From assembly GCA_964373065.1 (NCBI GenBank), contig CAYJSJ010000009.1, forward strand, positions 1 to 46,085: a DNA stretch of 46,085 nt, given 5' to 3'. The position numbers and the translations under genes are program-made. The first letter of the stretch is position 1, and every line of letters starts with the position of its first letter. This stretch comes from CAYJSJ01 sp964373065 (GTDB taxonomy: Bacteria > Patescibacteriota > Gracilibacteria > Peribacterales > Peribacteraceae). Under the pieces are notes generated by a model. The model was not told the origin of the DNA, made no database searches, and saw only the letters and a program-made list of their open reading frames with translations. Shown piece after piece: positions 6,923 to 15,555 of this stretch.

Positions 6923-7915
6923 TTAAGCGGAGAGAATTGCCTCCACATCGCGCACCGATTCGACACGCACGAGTTTGCACCGCATATCCGATGCGCCGTC
7001 GATTCCTTTGACATAGCTTGCAAGGTGTCTGCGCATTTCGAGCATCCCGCGCTTTTCTCCTTTCACTTTCACTGCGAGTTTGCAATGCGCGATGATGAAT
7101 GGAATCTTTTCTTCAAACGACAACCGATGTACCAACGGGGCCGGCAGATCAAGCGGCTCGTCTGCAATCGGTATCACTCGATTGCGTAGCGCATCGCAAA
7201 TGTCCTTCATCACCCAGGGGTTTCCAAATGTTCCCCGTCCCACCATCACACCGTCAAGGTTGCCTATTTTTTCAAGCGCATCCTTCGCAGATGCCACGTC
7301 TCCATTGCCGATCACCGGAACGGAAATACACTTCTTGAGTTCATAGATCGGCTCCCAGTTTGCTTTGCCGCCAAATTTGCCCTCATAGGTACGGCCATGA
7401 ATGGCGAGTGCGTCTGCGCCGGCATCTACAAGGCCTTTGCAAAAGGGTATTAGCGTATCCGTGCAGTCCCACCCCAGACGTGTCTTCACGCTTACGGGAA
7501 TCTTCACTGCCTTCTTTGTCGCTTCCACGAGACGCTTTGCAAGATCTGCATTCTTAATGAGCGCGGAACCATGGCAGGAGGAGACGACTTTCGCCGCCGG
7601 ACAACCCATATTGATATCGATGCCGTCGGCACCCATGCTTTCGATCACCTTCGCAGCAGAGAGGAAATGTTCGGGTTCCTTACCGAATACCTGCACGATG
7701 AACGGGTGCTCGACTGCAGGATCGAATTCTATTTCGGACATGGTGCGCTTCGCTCCGAAATGAATCGCATCGGTGCTGAGGAATTCAGTATACACGATTG
7801 TTTCCGGCGCCAGCCTCTTGATGAGCTGGCGGTAGGAACTGTCTGTGACACCGGCCATGGGGGCGAGTGCAACGATGGGCCGAGGGTGTGTAGTCCAAGA
7901 GAACATTGTGAACAT
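6923..7915 (-). CDS. dus: tRNA-dihydrouridine synthase
   Basis: 330 residues, normal Dus length. This FMN- and NADPH-dependent enzyme reduces uridines in the tRNA D-loop. Motifs in order: LAPMAGVTDSSYR (FMN), MGCPAAKVVSSCHGSAL with the catalytic Cys of GCP, VSVKTRLGWD, AIHGRT, VPVIGNGDV and GVMVGRGTFGNPW (FMN phosphate), then the helical C-terminal domain. The start is ATG 7915 (MFTMFSWTTHPRP), which has a TACTGT box 8 nt upstream. ATG 7906 is an alternative. A much longer reading to 8161 is rejected because it crosses the promoter and overlaps the divergent pilin gene. Confidence 0.95.
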   Translation of the reverse strand: MFTMFSWTTHPRPIVALAPMAGVTDSSYRQLIKRLAPETIVYTEFLSTDAIHFGAKRTMSEIEFDPAVEHPFIVQVFGKEPEHFLSAAKVIESMGADGIDINMGCPAAKVVSSCHGSALIKNADLAKRLVEATKKAVKIPVSVKTRLGWDCTDTLIPFCKGLVDAGADALAIHGRTYEGKFGGKANWEPIYELKKCISVPVIGNGDVASAKDALEKIGNLDGVMVGRGTFGNPWVMKDICDALRNRVIPIADEPLDLPAPLVHRLSFEEKIPFIIAHCKLAVKVKGEKRGMLEMRRHLASYVKGIDGASDMRCKLVRVESVRDVEAILSA

Positions 7916-7923
7916 GCACTGAA

Positions 7924-7929
7924 ACAGTA
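7924..7929 (-). promoter_or_regulatory. -10 box of dus
   Basis: TACTGT on the minus strand, 8 nt before the dus ATG, flanked upstream by short TGTATTGC-type repeats. Confidence 0.4.
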
Positions 7930-8015
7930 CAGCAATACAGCAATATAACCATACGTCTTTCTGTAAAGCCAGAAGCACGCCGAAGATGCTCCTGTTCTGG
8001 CAACATAATGGCACT

Positions 8016-8360
8016 ATGTGGCGTTTTCTTGCTGTCATCGTCCCCGTTGTGTCCGCACAGGGCACGCCATCGATCATCACAGGGGATATCCCGGGGTGCA
8101 ACTTTAAGGAAGGACTCATCAATGCCGGACAGTGCCTCCCGAGCTTTCTCGCGCATCTCATTCAGTTCCTCTTCGGGTTCGCGGGAGGAATCTTCATGCT
8201 CATGATCGTCTTTGCCGGTTACGAAATCGTGATCGGAAGTCTCCCCGGAGGCAGCAGTGAAGCTGGCAAGAATAGGCTCACGTGGGCTATCATCGGGTTC
8301 ATCTTGGCTGCTACATCATTCTTCATTATGGACTTCATCATCTCCGCAATCGGCGGCTAA
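8016..8360 (+). CDS. VirB2/TrbC-like pilin subunit, putative
   Basis: 114 residues: a short signal peptide (MWRFLAVIVPVVSAQ), a loop with two cysteines (PGCNFKEGLINAGQC), a long hydrophobic helix (FLFGFAGGIFMLMIVFAGYEIVIG), a small polar turn (SLPGGSSEAGKN) and a second helix (AIIGFILAATSFFIMDFII) ending in GG. This two-helix, small-residue layout is that of VirB2/TrbC type IV secretion pilins, which are common in Patescibacteria. CATAAT lies 7 nt before this ATG; an ATG at 7986 would add 10 residues. The gene is 18 nt before the AI-2E-type permease gene. PrgI- and TraC-like genes lie 4-5 kb downstream, which supports a secretion or conjugation-like machine. Confidence 0.65.
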   Translation: MWRFLAVIVPVVSAQGTPSIITGDIPGCNFKEGLINAGQCLPSFLAHLIQFLFGFAGGIFMLMIVFAGYEIVIGSLPGGSSEAGKNRLTWAIIGFILAATSFFIMDFIISAIGG

Positions 8361-8378
8361 CTCTTTCCTCCCCCTCCT

Positions 8379-9623
8379 ATGACAGAAAAACAACATCGGA
8401 ACAGCGCGTTTACATCTATCCGTGTCATAGGGAAAAAAGCACAGAAATTCCTGCAGCGTGCGCGCGGCGAAGAAGAAACGACGAAATCCGTCCGACCACC
8501 ATCATCCCACAAAAATCTCGAAGAAGTCGTCATGCACATTTCTCTGAGCAGCGTCATCAAAGCCGCGTTCACAGTTCTCGCTATCGCTGCAGGCACACTC
8601 CTCGTCTACCACCTCAGAGACAAACTGCTTCTGCTATTTCTGGCAACATTCATCGCCGCCGTTATCGATCCGAGCGTCAGCAGGATGGAAAGGTTTGGCT
8701 TCCCCCGCGGCCTTGCCGTCCTTGTGCACTACTTCTTTGCCATCTTCATCCTCCTCTTCTTGCTCCTCTCCTTCATTCCGATCATTGCGGAGCAAATTCA
8801 GGGGATCGCCATCATTATCTCCGCCGAAGTAGACACCTTTCTCGGAAACCCTCATATCAATCTCCCCTTCGTACAAGACGAAGTAAACCTTCGCCTGACA
8901 GGGCTTGCGAAATCGACACTGCAGACAATGAACATCAACCAGTTTGCAGACGCTCTCGCGCAGTTCGGTCAAAGCCTTTCCTCGGCCGCTCAGGGAGGCG
9001 TGCGTTTTGCGACACGTATCGCCGGAGGACTCGTCAACTTTTTCATCAATATGATCATCGTGCTTGTGCTCGCCTTCTTCATGCAGATTGAAAAAGAGAA
9101 CATCATTCGGTGGCTTCGGGGCTTCTTCCCATCGGATTACCGAACCTACGTCGATAACAAGTTCGAAGTGATGCACAGCAAGATCGGCCAGTGGGCGCGC
9201 GGAGAGCTGCTGCTCATGCTGACGATTTTTTCACTCACGCTCGTCGCCCTGCTCATCCTCCGGATGCCCTATGCTCTGACGCTCGCAGTCCTCGCAGGCA
9301 TCTGCGAATTTATCCCTGCCATCGGTCCCTTCATAGCCGCTGTCCCTTCCGTTCTGATTGCATTCACACAAGGGGGATTTGTGATGGGACTTGTCGTCAT
9401 GGGCGTCTACTACATCATCCAGTGGTGCGAAAATAATCTCCTCGTTCCTCTTATTATGAAACGTGCTGTCGGCCTCTCCCCCATCGCCATTCTCTTTGCC
9501 ATGCTCGTCGGTGTCAGCTTCGCCAATACCGTCCATCCGATTCTGGGGATCATGCTCGCTGTCCCCACAACAACGTTGCTTGCGATCTTTTTGGAAGACT
9601 GGCGGACGGGGGGCAAGCAATGA
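8379..9623 (+). CDS. AI-2E family transporter (PerM/YdiK-like)
   Basis: 414 residues. After a basic N-terminal tail of about 50 residues come helices VIKAAFTVLAIAAGTLLVYHL and LLLLFLATFIAAVIDPSVSRMERFGFPRGLAVLVHYF, a soluble region of about 150 residues, and a C-terminal membrane domain with the family motif ICEFIPAIGPFIAAVPSVLIAF and WCENNLLVPLIMKRAVGLSP. Members act as AI-2 exporters, Na+/H+ antiporters or general permeases, so the substrate cannot be assigned. The spacing of 18 nt suggests cotranscription with the upstream pilin gene. No purine-rich ribosome binding site: the ATG follows CTTTCCTCCCCCTCCT. Confidence 0.9.
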   Translation: MTEKQHRNSAFTSIRVIGKKAQKFLQRARGEEETTKSVRPPSSHKNLEEVVMHISLSSVIKAAFTVLAIAAGTLLVYHLRDKLLLLFLATFIAAVIDPSVSRMERFGFPRGLAVLVHYFFAIFILLFLLLSFIPIIAEQIQGIAIIISAEVDTFLGNPHINLPFVQDEVNLRLTGLAKSTLQTMNINQFADALAQFGQSLSSAAQGGVRFATRIAGGLVNFFINMIIVLVLAFFMQIEKENIIRWLRGFFPSDYRTYVDNKFEVMHSKIGQWARGELLLMLTIFSLTLVALLILRMPYALTLAVLAGICEFIPAIGPFIAAVPSVLIAFTQGGFVMGLVVMGVYYIIQWCENNLLVPLIMKRAVGLSPIAILFAMLVGVSFANTVHPILGIMLAVPTTTLLAIFLEDWRTGGKQ

Positions 9624-9711
9624 TGATGAGATGATGAGACAATGAAACTTTCCAAACCAATACCAGACGATATTTACGGTGCTTACGGCACTCAACAAAG
9701 GAGTAATATTT

Positions 9712-9720
9712 TGCTACAAT
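9712..9720 (+). promoter_or_regulatory. Extended -10 box upstream of clpC
   Basis: TGCTACAAT, about 105 nt before the clpC ATG. A second weaker candidate, TGCTAGACT (9754-9762), has TCGACG 17 bp upstream of its hexamer. I saw neither a CIRCE element nor a CtsR heptad repeat in the 202-bp gap before clpC. Confidence 0.45.
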
Positions 9721-9825
9721 GTTCAGAACCTTCTCGACGATTATCACTCGACATGCTAGACTGACAATCAGCTCATAGAAATCCTCGAGTAGATATCCTC
9801 GCCCTAACCCCAACCCTCACCTCCC

Positions 9826-12438
9826 ATGCACCCCTTCGATCGTTTCACCCCCAACGCCAAACTCGCCTTGCAGATAGCGGAGCAGGAAGCAAAGAACATG
9901 AAGAGCAGCTACATCGGCACCGAGCACCTTCTGCTCGGTCTTCTCTCTATACCAAAGTCCCTCGGGTTTTCCATATTTACCGGCGCGGGGGTGACGCAGG
10001 AGAACGTGAGGATATTGCTCAAATCCATGAAGACACCAAGCATAGAAGGAAAGCACATCAAGCACGGCCTCTCCACATTCCTTCATAACGTCATAGAACA
10101 AAGCGTGATCACCGCGCACAAGTTCCGCCACGCAAACGTGGGAACCGAGCATCTCCTCCACTCAGTGGTCTCCACTGGAAAGAATGCTGCAACCATACTG
10201 CTTGAGCAAATGCAGGTCGACCCGGAAGACCTCAAAGCGCACGTCGAAGAAATGTTCGGACAAATTTCTCAGTTTAAGTCCCAAAGTCGAAATATGGAAC
10301 AGTCGCTGGAATCCTTCTTTCAGGGCTTGCAAGGTGCAATCGTCGGCATGCAGGGCGGCATGATGCAAAACACAGATCCGGAGGGACTCAAAAAGCAAAA
10401 GAGTGAAGGGAAGAGCAAAACTCCTGTCCTCGATTACTTCACAGATGACCTCATCACTCGCGCGAAGGAAGGAAAGATCGATCCGATCATCGGGCGTGAC
10501 AACGAGATCGAACGCGTCGTGCACATCTTAAACCGCAAGACTAAAAATAACCCCGTGCTCATTGGTGAACCGGGTGTCGGAAAAACCGCTATTGTGGAGG
10601 GGCTGGCACAAAGAATCCGCGAGGGGACTGTACCGGTTACACTTAAAAATAAACGCGTACTTGTCTTAAATATGGGCTCTCTCATTGCAGGAACAAAGTA
10701 CCGCGGCGAATTCGAGCAACGATTCGACGACATTATCAAAGAGGCGGTACAGAGCGAGAACGAGGTCATCCTCTTTATCGACGAGATTCATACCGTTGTC
10801 GGTGCAGGATCCGCGGAAGGCTCGCTCGACGCCGCAAATATTCTAAAACCCGCACTCAGCCGCGGTGCTATTCAAGTCATCGGTGCCACCACACTCGATG
10901 AATACCGTACGATAGAAAAAGACCGCGCACTGGAACGCCGATTCCAATCCGTCACCGTTGACGAGCCGAACGTCGAAGACGCTCTCGAAATTCTCCGGGG
11001 TATCCGCAAGTCTTTTGAGGAATTTCATAAACTGGAAATCACCGACGAAGCGTTGGTAGCCGCAGTCACTCTCAGTAAACGCTATATTGCCGATCGCTAC
11101 CTGCCGGACAAAGCCATCGACGTCCTCGATGAGGCATCCGCCGGAAGGAGTTTACAACAAATGGATGTGAACCCCGAACTGAAGAAAAATGAAGAAAAGC
11201 TGGAGAAGCTGATTCTCAAACAACAGGCCGCTGTAAAGGAACAGAAGTATCACACTGCCCTCAAGCTGAAACAGGAACAGCAAACGCTCCAGGAAAAAAT
11301 TGCGGAAATGCGTGCGGCATCGGATGGGGATCGCAGAACTCCACTGAAGATAGATGAAGATGATATAGCGCACGTCATTGGTCGCATGACGGGGATCCCC
11401 GTGGCAAAGCTCCTGAAATCCGATAAGAAGAAACTCCAAAATCTGGAACTCATCATGCGTAAGCATGTCGTGGGACAAGACGAGGCCATTCACAAGGTTG
11501 CCAGAGCCATTCGCAGAAGCCGCATCGGCATCGGCGACCAGAAACGCCCCATCGGATCCTTCCTCTTCCTAGGACCTACCGGTGTCGGGAAAACGGAGCT
11601 CGTCCGCACGATCGCAGCCGAAGTCTTCAACCGAGAAGACGCGCTGATCAAGATCGATATGTCCGAATTCATGGAACGTCATAACGTCTCTCGGCTCGTC
11701 GGAGCGACTGCAGGCTACGTCGGCTACGAAGAGGGTGGCCAACTGACGGAAGCCGTGCGCAGAAAACCATATTCCGTTGTGCTCTTCGATGAAGTGGAGA
11801 AGGCACACCCGGAGTTTTTCAATATCCTATTGCAGATCCTCGAGGACGGCATGCTGACAGATGCGCAGGGAAAACAAGTGGACTTCCGCAATACCATCAT
11901 CGTGATGACGAGCAATATCGGAGCAGAGAAACTCACGAAGCAGGCCGCTAAAATCGGCTTCAAGCTGGAGGAAAACGCGCAAGCGGAAGAGAAGGCATAC
12001 GAAGAGAAACGCAAAGAAGTTCTGCAAGAACTCAAAGACAACATGCGGCCGGAATTCATCAACCGCATCGATCACATTATCGTCTTTAATGCGCTGGACC
12101 AAAACGCCATCCGGAAAATCGTAAAAATGCACATAGATACCCTCGCCCAAAGGCTCCTAGAAAAAGGATTTGCTCTCGACGTAGAACAACGCGCCATCCA
12201 CCAACTGGCTGAGTGGGGATTTGATCCAGAGTACGGAGCACGTCCCGTCCGCCGCGTCATCCAGGAGCGCGTTGAAGACGAAATCGCCGAACACATTCTC
12301 AAAGGGATCTTTGAAGAAGGGCATACCATCCGCGTAGTCAGGAAAAGCAAAGACAGCCTCGAGTTCCTCCACGGAGCCACGCATGTGAAACCGAAGGAAG
12401 AAGAGACGCTGGAAGTGAAAACAGCTGCAAACAGCTGA
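9826..12438 (+). CDS. clpC: ClpC-type AAA+ unfoldase
   Basis: 870 residues with the class 1 Hsp100 layout: two N-terminal Clp repeats (1-145), first AAA+ domain with Walker A GEPGVGKT near 246 and LFIDEIHTVVGAG, a short middle domain with a UVR-like coiled coil (QQAAVKEQKYHTALKLKQEQ) near 465, then a second AAA+ domain with Walker A GPTGVGKT near 581 and a ClpB-type D2 small domain. The short middle domain points to ClpC rather than ClpB. It would unfold proteins for ClpP or act as a chaperone; clpP is not in the window. A linker near residue 185-205 (KKQKSEGKSKTP) is low in complexity. The leader before the ATG is C-rich (CCCTAACCCCAACCCTCACC). Confidence 0.95.
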   Translation: MHPFDRFTPNAKLALQIAEQEAKNMKSSYIGTEHLLLGLLSIPKSLGFSIFTGAGVTQENVRILLKSMKTPSIEGKHIKHGLSTFLHNVIEQSVITAHKFRHANVGTEHLLHSVVSTGKNAATILLEQMQVDPEDLKAHVEEMFGQISQFKSQSRNMEQSLESFFQGLQGAIVGMQGGMMQNTDPEGLKKQKSEGKSKTPVLDYFTDDLITRAKEGKIDPIIGRDNEIERVVHILNRKTKNNPVLIGEPGVGKTAIVEGLAQRIREGTVPVTLKNKRVLVLNMGSLIAGTKYRGEFEQRFDDIIKEAVQSENEVILFIDEIHTVVGAGSAEGSLDAANILKPALSRGAIQVIGATTLDEYRTIEKDRALERRFQSVTVDEPNVEDALEILRGIRKSFEEFHKLEITDEALVAAVTLSKRYIADRYLPDKAIDVLDEASAGRSLQQMDVNPELKKNEEKLEKLILKQQAAVKEQKYHTALKLKQEQQTLQEKIAEMRAASDGDRRTPLKIDEDDIAHVIGRMTGIPVAKLLKSDKKKLQNLELIMRKHVVGQDEAIHKVARAIRRSRIGIGDQKRPIGSFLFLGPTGVGKTELVRTIAAEVFNREDALIKIDMSEFMERHNVSRLVGATAGYVGYEEGGQLTEAVRRKPYSVVLFDEVEKAHPEFFNILLQILEDGMLTDAQGKQVDFRNTIIVMTSNIGAEKLTKQAAKIGFKLEENAQAEEKAYEEKRKEVLQELKDNMRPEFINRIDHIIVFNALDQNAIRKIVKMHIDTLAQRLLEKGFALDVEQRAIHQLAEWGFDPEYGARPVRRVIQERVEDEIAEHILKGIFEEGHTIRVVRKSKDSLEFLHGATHVKPKEEETLEVKTAANS

Positions 12439-12506
12439 CGATCCGTCTTGCTCCATTGGGCAATTTCTCTCAAGAATATCGTACTTTGGGGGAAGTAGTA
12501 CTATCC

Positions 12507-12538
12507 AACAATGGAACATTGGAACAATGGAACATTGG
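12507..12538 (+). repeat. 16-bp tandem repeat x2 between clpC and prgI
   Basis: AACAATGGAACATTGG is repeated exactly twice. Each unit contains the dyad CAATG-GAA-CATTG, so the array can also fold as hairpins. Its core, CAATGGAACA, recurs as an 8-bp array inside mvk (26695-26726). Confidence 0.9.
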
Positions 12539-12557
12539 TTCAAAACCATCAGAAATA

Positions 12558-12566
12558 TGCTATAAT
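12558..12566 (+). promoter_or_regulatory. Consensus extended -10 promoter of prgI
   Basis: TGCTATAAT, a perfect extended -10, directly after the 16-bp repeat array and 26 nt before the prgI ATG. The -35 region (TTGGTT) is at 20-bp spacing, longer than optimal, which an extended -10 tolerates. Confidence 0.75.
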
Positions 12567-12592
12567 CATACGAAGTCCCTGAAACACACACC

Positions 12593-13228
12593 ATGACCAT
12601 TGATCCCGTCAAAATCCCGCAAAACGTCTATATAGAAGACCGCATCATCGGTCCGATTACCCTGAAACAGATCATGGCAGTCATGTTTTCTGCTGGCGTA
12701 AGTTACGCAGTATGGGCATCTATGAAAGCAAGCGGTCCGGTGAGCGCTGCTGGGACGACGATGGCAACCATTCCGACCTTGATCGGTATCGCCTTCGCTT
12801 TTATCAAAATAAACGGTATAAGCCTGTTTCGCATAGTCTTACTTGCGCTTGAGCGATTCGACAAACCTGCAACGCGCGTCTTTGCGCCACGGCAAGGAAT
12901 TTATGTCAATATCGTCACCAAAGTTAAAAAAGGGAAACCGACGAACACGAACCCCGCTTCTGTGGAAAAAAAGCAAACACACATAGAGGAACTGAGCCGC
13001 GTCCTTGATCTTGGACCCAAAGATATTGAAGATGCATTGACGGAAACCAACGAGAGTTCGCTTGAAAATGTAGCAGAACAAAAAAAGCCAGTCCAGCGAG
13101 AACGCATCGTTGCAGACAAACGCCTGACACCCGTGGATGATATCGCTCCTGCTGAGAAAGAGGCGCCATTCCATACGTTCGGGCCAAACCTTCTTCGGGA
13201 TATTTCCCCCCCTCCGTCGCATGTCTAA
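12593..13228 (+). CDS. PrgI-family protein (VirB3-like type IV secretion component)
   Basis: 211 residues. The N-terminal 95 residues match the PrgI pattern: IPQNVYIEDRIIGPITLKQ followed by two membrane helices (IMAVMFSAGVSYAVWASM and AGTTMATIPTLIGIAFAFI). PrgI proteins stand in for VirB3 in Gram-positive-type and CPR secretion systems and usually precede the TraC/VirB4 ATPase. The remaining 110 residues form a hydrophilic tail with Lys/Glu-rich segments and no recognised domain. Its end overlaps the start of the next gene by 8 bases, so the two are likely coupled. Confidence 0.85.
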   Translation: MTIDPVKIPQNVYIEDRIIGPITLKQIMAVMFSAGVSYAVWASMKASGPVSAAGTTMATIPTLIGIAFAFIKINGISLFRIVLLALERFDKPATRVFAPRQGIYVNIVTKVKKGKPTNTNPASVEKKQTHIEELSRVLDLGPKDIEDALTETNESSLENVAEQKKPVQRERIVADKRLTPVDDIAPAEKEAPFHTFGPNLLRDISPPPSHV

Positions 13229-13925
13229 GCCACCAAAAGACACCGTGCGCCGACGCCTGAAAGGCAGCAAAGCCTCAACGCAGCGCTTTGTACCCATAGC
13301 AGAAATCCGCAACGATACAGTGCTCCTGAAGCGCGGGGGTATTCGCGGCGTTCTGCAGGTAGAAGCACTCAATTTCAACCTCAAAAGCGAAACGGAGCAG
13401 CAGGGCATAATCGCCGGATACGAATCGTTCATCAACACACTCATCTTCCCTCTGCAGATCGTCGTGCGCTCGACAAAGATGAATATCGACCCCTACATAG
13501 AACAGATCCGCCTCATGGGCGAGAAGCAAGAAAACTCCCTTCTCCGTGAGCAGACGGAAGCGTACGCGACATTCGTCCAGAGAATCGTGGAAGTAGCAGA
13601 CATTATGCAGAAACGCTTCCTCGTTGTCATACCGCTTGATGACGTGGAAGAAAAAAAGTCATCCTTTGCGCAGTTCTTTAAGTGGATCGGCATCGACGAC
13701 TCGGTAAGCAAGGCAAACCACAGGAACAAGTACTTCGCGGAAAAAGCTGCCAAACTCAAGGAACGCATCAACGTGGTGGAGAGCGGCCTCCGCAATATCG
13801 GTTTGCAGACGCGCAGACTCAATACAATGGAGCTTATAGAGCTCTACTACCAGATCTACAACCCGAAAACGAGTCTCGAGCAGAAACTCCCCCACGATAT
13901 GAATACGTCAGCGACACATCTCTAA
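13221..13925 (+). CDS. TraC-like N-terminal domain protein (VirB4-associated)
   Basis: 234 residues. RFVPIAEIRNDTVLLKRGGIRGVLQVEALNFNLKSETEQQ, FINTLIFPLQIVVRSTKMNIDPYI and FLVVIPLDD follow the TraC-like/VirB4 N-terminal domain that in CPR genomes is often a stand-alone protein between PrgI and the VirB4 ATPase. There is no Walker motif, so this is not an ATPase by itself. The C-terminus (IELYYQIYNPKTSLEQKLP) is the usual end of the domain. The ATG overlaps the prgI stop. The expected VirB4 ATPase is not next: ribosomal protein S1 follows after a 160-bp gap. Confidence 0.82.
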   Translation: MSKPPKDTVRRRLKGSKASTQRFVPIAEIRNDTVLLKRGGIRGVLQVEALNFNLKSETEQQGIIAGYESFINTLIFPLQIVVRSTKMNIDPYIEQIRLMGEKQENSLLREQTEAYATFVQRIVEVADIMQKRFLVVIPLDDVEEKKSSFAQFFKWIGIDDSVSKANHRNKYFAEKAAKLKERINVVESGLRNIGLQTRRLNTMELIELYYQIYNPKTSLEQKLPHDMNTSATHL

Positions 13926-14085
13926 ATGCAGGAGAATGCTGGTCTCTGACAGTCACAATTCCCATCGATCTCCTTGACCGCCCTTTCTTCGGATGAGAAA
14001 GTGTGTGTATCCCGCCTGTTGCTCGTGCAAGGGCAGCCGGGCCAGCCACTTCACTACTTCCTTCCGCTTGCACCATCTCTTTTGT

Positions 14086-15525
14086 ATGACCAAAGTCGCC
14101 GTAAAGAAATCCGAACTCATGGAAAAGCTCCTCAGGGAGGCTCCGCCCCCTTTTCGCGTACGCCCGGGAGAAACAGTGGATGGCGTGGTGGTGTATCGGG
14201 GAAAAAACAAACTCCTGATCGACTTAAACGGCGTTGCCGTCGGCATCGTCTCCGGCCGTGAACTTCGGGATTCATTTAATACATTTAAAGACCTGAAGAT
14301 TGGCGACAAAGTCACCTCCCTTATCCTCGAGGAAGAGAACGACGAAGGCATGGTAGTCATGAGCCTTCGCATGGCAAGCCAGCAAAAAGCGTGGGATCGC
14401 TTCCATGACCTTGTGGATGGCGACGGCACGATGAAGTTCACCGCGCAAGAAGCAAATAAGGGGGGACTTCTCAGTAATATAGACGGTATCCGCACGTTCC
14501 TCCCCGTCTCACAACTCGCTCCTGCCCACTACCCGCGCGTCAATAATTCCGACAGCACAGAGATCATCAGCCGGTTGCAGAAGTACATCGGCTTCACCTT
14601 CACCGTCAAGATCATCACCATGGATGAAGAGGCCGGCAAGATCGTCGTTTCCGAACGTGAAGCACTCTCGGAGGAACGCTCCAAGGCTCTCGAAGCTCTC
14701 AAGGTGGGAGATACGAAAGACGGCATGGTCACCGGCATCGTGAAATTCGGATTCTTCGTCGCTTTCGATGGTCTGGAAGGGCTTGTCCATATCTCCGAAA
14801 TCGCATGGGGACATGTCAAAAACCCTTCCGAACATGCGCAAGTGGGAGACAAAGTGCAGGTGAAAATCATCGGTCTGGACGCAGACAAATTGAGTCTCTC
14901 CATCAAGCAGCTGACGAAAGATCCTTGGGAAGAGATTGCCGAACGCTATCCTGTAGGGAAAAGAGTGCAGGGATCGGTGGTTCGGTTCGCCGATTATGGC
15001 GCGTTTCTGAAGCTGGAGAAAGACATCAACGGCCTCGTGCACCTTTCAGAAATTTCCCATCGCAAGGTGGCAGATCCATCGGAAGTCCTGACAATCGGGC
15101 AAAAGGTGGAAGCGCAAGTTATCAATATCGATGTTGACGAACGCCGCATAGGGCTCTCCATAAAAGCTCTCCTCCCGATTGATAAGGAAACACTTGCGAG
15201 GATCAAGGCGGAGCAGGCGGCGGAAAATGAAGCGAAGGAAGGGAAAGAAGCGAAGGAAGGTAAGGAGGCGAAGGAAGGTATAGAGGTAAAAGAGAAGAAA
15301 GTGAAAAGTAAGAAAGATTTTAAGGAAATCGAGACGATCAAGAAAAAAGGAGTTGAGCAAATGCGAATGGATGTCGGCGAGAAAGTCGTCCCTGCCTTCG
15401 TCGCAAGCAAGGCTGGAAAAAAGTACTATGCCTCCGGTTCCGCTGCAGGGAAGAAAATTAAAGAAGAGAAACGCGTGTACTTTAAGACGGAGAAGGAAGC
15501 GGAAACTGCGGGCTATGAGCGATGA
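14086..15525 (+). CDS. rpsA: 30S ribosomal protein S1 family, with a degenerate Ada-like tail
   Basis: 479 residues from ATG 14086 (MTKVAVKKSELMEKLL). Four S1 RNA-binding domains lie at about 27-95, 112-192, 207-275 and 290-361; the third and fourth have the clearest signatures (GIVKFGFFVAFDGLEGLVHISEI, GAFLKLEKDINGLVHLSEIS). E. coli S1 has six, while four is common in Gram-positive and CPR proteins. S1 recruits structured or SD-poor mRNA to the 30S subunit. Residues 382-399 are three EAKEGK/I repeats from an 18-bp tandem repeat. Residues 437-478 resemble an Ada-type metal-binding module but have lost its cysteines. An upstream ATG at 13993 would add 31 residues (MRKCVYPACCSCKG...) and cannot be excluded. 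Confidence 0.9.
   Translation: MTKVAVKKSELMEKLLREAPPPFRVRPGETVDGVVVYRGKNKLLIDLNGVAVGIVSGRELRDSFNTFKDLKIGDKVTSLILEEENDEGMVVMSLRMASQQKAWDRFHDLVDGDGTMKFTAQEANKGGLLSNIDGIRTFLPVSQLAPAHYPRVNNSDSTEIISRLQKYIGFTFTVKIITMDEEAGKIVVSEREALSEERSKALEALKVGDTKDGMVTGIVKFGFFVAFDGLEGLVHISEIAWGHVKNPSEHAQVGDKVQVKIIGLDADKLSLSIKQLTKDPWEEIAERYPVGKRVQGSVVRFADYGAFLKLEKDINGLVHLSEISHRKVADPSEVLTIGQKVEAQVINIDVDERRIGLSIKALLPIDKETLARIKAEQAAENEAKEGKEAKEGKEAKEGIEVKEKKVKSKKDFKEIETIKKKGVEQMRMDVGEKVVPAFVASKAGKKYYASGSAAGKKIKEEKRVYFKTEKEAETAGYER
15229..15282 (+). repeat. 18-bp tandem repeat x3 in the S1 gene
   Basis: Three 18-bp units (15229, 15247, 15265), with the middle one GAAGCGAAGGAAGGTAAG, encode EAKEGK-type hexapeptides. 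The first 11 bases equal those of the first 18-bp unit upstream of ruvB (4081). Confidence 0.9.
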
Positions 15526-15527
15526 AC

Positions 15528-15551
15528 GTTGCTAGGTTGCTGAGTTGCTGA
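15528..15551 (+). repeat. 8-bp tandem repeat GTTGCTGA x3
   Basis: GTTGCTAG, GTTGCTGA and GTTGCTGA follow 2 bases after the S1 stop, in the 30-bp gap between two convergent genes. Confidence 0.8.
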
Positions 15552-15555
15552 GTGA

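Noticed and set aside
7916..8161. Long N-terminal extension of dus up to 8161
   Set aside because: It would overlap the divergent pilin gene and its own -10 box, and has no Dus homology; shadow reading of the other strand.
9624..9825. CIRCE or CtsR box before clpC
   Set aside because: No TTAGCACTC-N9-GAGTGCTAA and no GGTCAAA heptad pair could be found; only repeated CTCGAC and candidate -10 boxes.
12448..12470. Terminator after clpC (TTGCTC-CATT-GGGCAA)
   Set aside because: Only a 6-bp stem with one G-T pair and no T tract; too weak to list.
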